Positions 7,246-7,619 of a stretch of 7,619 nt of DNA are shown here, piece after piece; within the stretch, counting starts at the first letter, position 1; each line of letters opens with the position of its first letter. The translations under genes were made by a program, and so were the position numbers. The notes under the pieces were generated by a model. It was given only the letters and a program-made list of their open reading frames with translations, searched no databases and was not told where the DNA came from. The DNA comes from Planctomycetota bacterium (GTDB lineage Bacteria; Planctomycetota; Phycisphaerae; Tepidisphaerales; Tepidisphaeraceae), in NCBI GenBank assembly GCA_029777755.1, contig JAKORQ010000241.1:1-7619 (forward strand), written 5' to 3'.

Positions 7246-7270
7246 ATGGGCACGGGTTTTGCTAGCCCAT
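7246..7270 (-). repeat. Inverted repeat in the rpoN leader
   Basis: ATGGGC (7246-7251) and GCCCAT (7265-7270) form a perfect 6-bp inverted repeat around a 13-nt spacer. It lies in the predicted rpoN 5' leader and encloses nearly all of the sigma-54-like site. It may be an RNA hairpin, a protein-binding site, or chance; six base pairs alone is weak evidence. Confidence 0.4.
7248..7263 (+). promoter_or_regulatory. Sigma-54 (-24/-12) promoter reading toward floA
   Basis: GGGCACGGGTTTTGCT matches the sigma-54 consensus TGGCACG-N4-TTGCW at every defined position except the first T. The invariant GG (7249-7250) and GC (7261-7262) are exactly 10 nt apart. Initiation would fall near 7274, giving floA a leader of about 142 nt. 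The site lies in the predicted leader of the divergent rpoN gene, so holoenzyme bound here could block rpoN transcription. The match is seen directly; activity and target are inferred. The activator and its binding sites were not identified. Confidence 0.65.
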
Positions 7271-7277
7271 AGGAATG

Positions 7278-7305
7278 AGTATAGCACCCCGGCCACGCCT
7301 GACAA
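7278..7305 (-). promoter_or_regulatory. Sigma-70 type promoter of rpoN
   Basis: On the minus strand, TTGTCA (7300-7305) and TATACT (7278-7283) are separated by 16 nt; each hexamer is one mismatch from consensus. Initiation would fall near 7271, leaving a leader of about 44 nt before the rpoN ATG. It faces the sigma-54-like promoter on the other strand, with predicted start points only a few bases apart. Confidence 0.7.
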
Positions 7306-7368
7306 CTACCAAAACAATCTCCCGAGCAGATAGGCCGATTATCCGCTTCAGTCTGGATCACCTTTCGA

Positions 7369-7374
7369 TATAGT
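7369..7374 (+). promoter_or_regulatory. Possible -10 element of a second floA promoter
   Basis: TATAGT is one mismatch from TATAAT and lies 41 nt before the floA ATG. No recognisable -35 hexamer stands 16-18 nt upstream, so it would need an activator or a different sigma factor. Initiation would fall at about 7380, inside the palindrome 7378-7390. Confidence 0.3.
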
Positions 7375-7377
7375 GAC

Positions 7378-7390
7378 TTAGGTAACCTAA
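7378..7390. promoter_or_regulatory. 13-nt perfect palindrome upstream of floA, candidate operator
   Basis: TTAGGTAACCTAA reads identically on both strands around a central A/T pair (6-1-6). It ends 10 nt before the floA ribosome binding site, placing it at the start point of the possible -10 at 7369 or within the leader of a sigma-54 transcript. The arms are too closely spaced to form an RNA hairpin, so a dimeric DNA-binding protein is the likelier reader. No known regulator is recognised. Confidence 0.4.
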
Positions 7391-7400
7391 CGGTTCAGCG

Positions 7401-7406
7401 AAGGAG
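7401..7406 (+). promoter_or_regulatory. Ribosome binding site of floA
   Basis: AAGGAG stands 9 nt before ATG 7416. This supports the start of a gene that has no stop codon inside the window. Confidence 0.8.
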
Positions 7407-7415
7407 TGGCAGCGC

Positions 7416-7619
7416 ATGATCGTCCCGAATACTCAGTTCGTCCTGCAGGCAAGCCCCCTGGCGATGGGGATCATTTTCATACTGATCATCGTATTCCTGG
7501 TCATCTTTGCGGTGCTGTTTCAGTTCATTGGCCTGTATATCCGGGCGTTGGTCAGCGGTGCCCGCGTCAGCATGCTGGAACTGATCGGCATGCGGCTGCG
7601 AAAGGTCAACAGCACGGTC
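7416..7619 (+). CDS. floA: Flotillin-like protein FloA, N-terminal part (3' partial)
   Basis: The 68 visible residues match the N-terminus of the FloA (YqfA/UPF0365) family, membrane scaffold proteins that organise functional membrane microdomains in bacteria. Residues 14-38 form a long hydrophobic segment (GIIFILIIVFLVIFAVLF core) that anchors the protein. The family-typical stretch follows directly: IGLYIRALVSGA (38-49) and LELIGMRLRKV (54-64). In the family this is followed by a soluble PHB/SPFH-like and coiled-coil region, which lies beyond the window. The start is supported by AAGGAG 9 nt upstream and a normal family N-terminal length. The gene is divergent from rpoN with 188 nt between the start codons. 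That gap carries a sigma-54-like promoter pointing at floA and a palindrome close to its start. The frame is open to the last base. Confidence 0.9.
   Translation, partial: MIVPNTQFVLQASPLAMGIIFILIIVFLVIFAVLFQFIGLYIRALVSGARVSMLELIGMRLRKVNSTV

Noticed and set aside
1..7619. CRISPR arrays, insertion sequences, tRNA or rRNA genes
   Set aside because: No regularly spaced repeats, transposase motifs or recognisable structural RNA sequences were seen; the window is almost fully covered by protein genes.

Overview
The window looks like chromosomal DNA from a GC-rich planctomycete (Planctomycetota, possibly Phycisphaerae-like). The clues are a LamG-type protein with a PEP-CTERM sorting tail, a large secreted multi-domain glycosidase, a secreted cyclophilin with an extra N-terminal domain, and an RpoN/FloA pair. 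The phylum assignment is inferred from protein style, not from a marker gene.

Layout. Positions 1-168 (+) hold the 3' end of a LamG/PEP-CTERM surface protein. It is followed on the same strand by a ~930-residue exported glycoside hydrolase (229-3018) with a clan GH-A type barrel. A perfect 14-bp hairpin (3027-3067) separates this gene from three minus-strand genes. In transcription order these are rpoN (sigma-54, 7227-5713), a cyclophilin-type peptidyl-prolyl isomerase (5593-4655) and argH (argininosuccinate lyase, 4545-3115). A smaller hairpin lies between the isomerase gene and argH. At the right edge, a divergent plus-strand gene begins at 7416 and is cut by the window end. It is the start of floA, a flotillin-like membrane scaffold protein, and it is easy to miss because it has no stop codon here.

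How the genes relate. The first two encode exported, carbohydrate-related proteins. argH, the isomerase gene and rpoN are housekeeping or regulatory genes with no obvious shared pathway. No stretch over 300 bases lacks a gene; the longest gap is 7228-7415.

The most interesting region is that rpoN-floA gap. It holds a good sigma-70 type promoter for rpoN on the minus strand. Facing it is a near-perfect sigma-54 (-24/-12) element on the plus strand that points at floA and lies inside the rpoN leader. This suggests that sigma-54 drives floA and may also interfere with transcription of its own gene. A perfect 13-nt palindrome just upstream of floA could be an operator.
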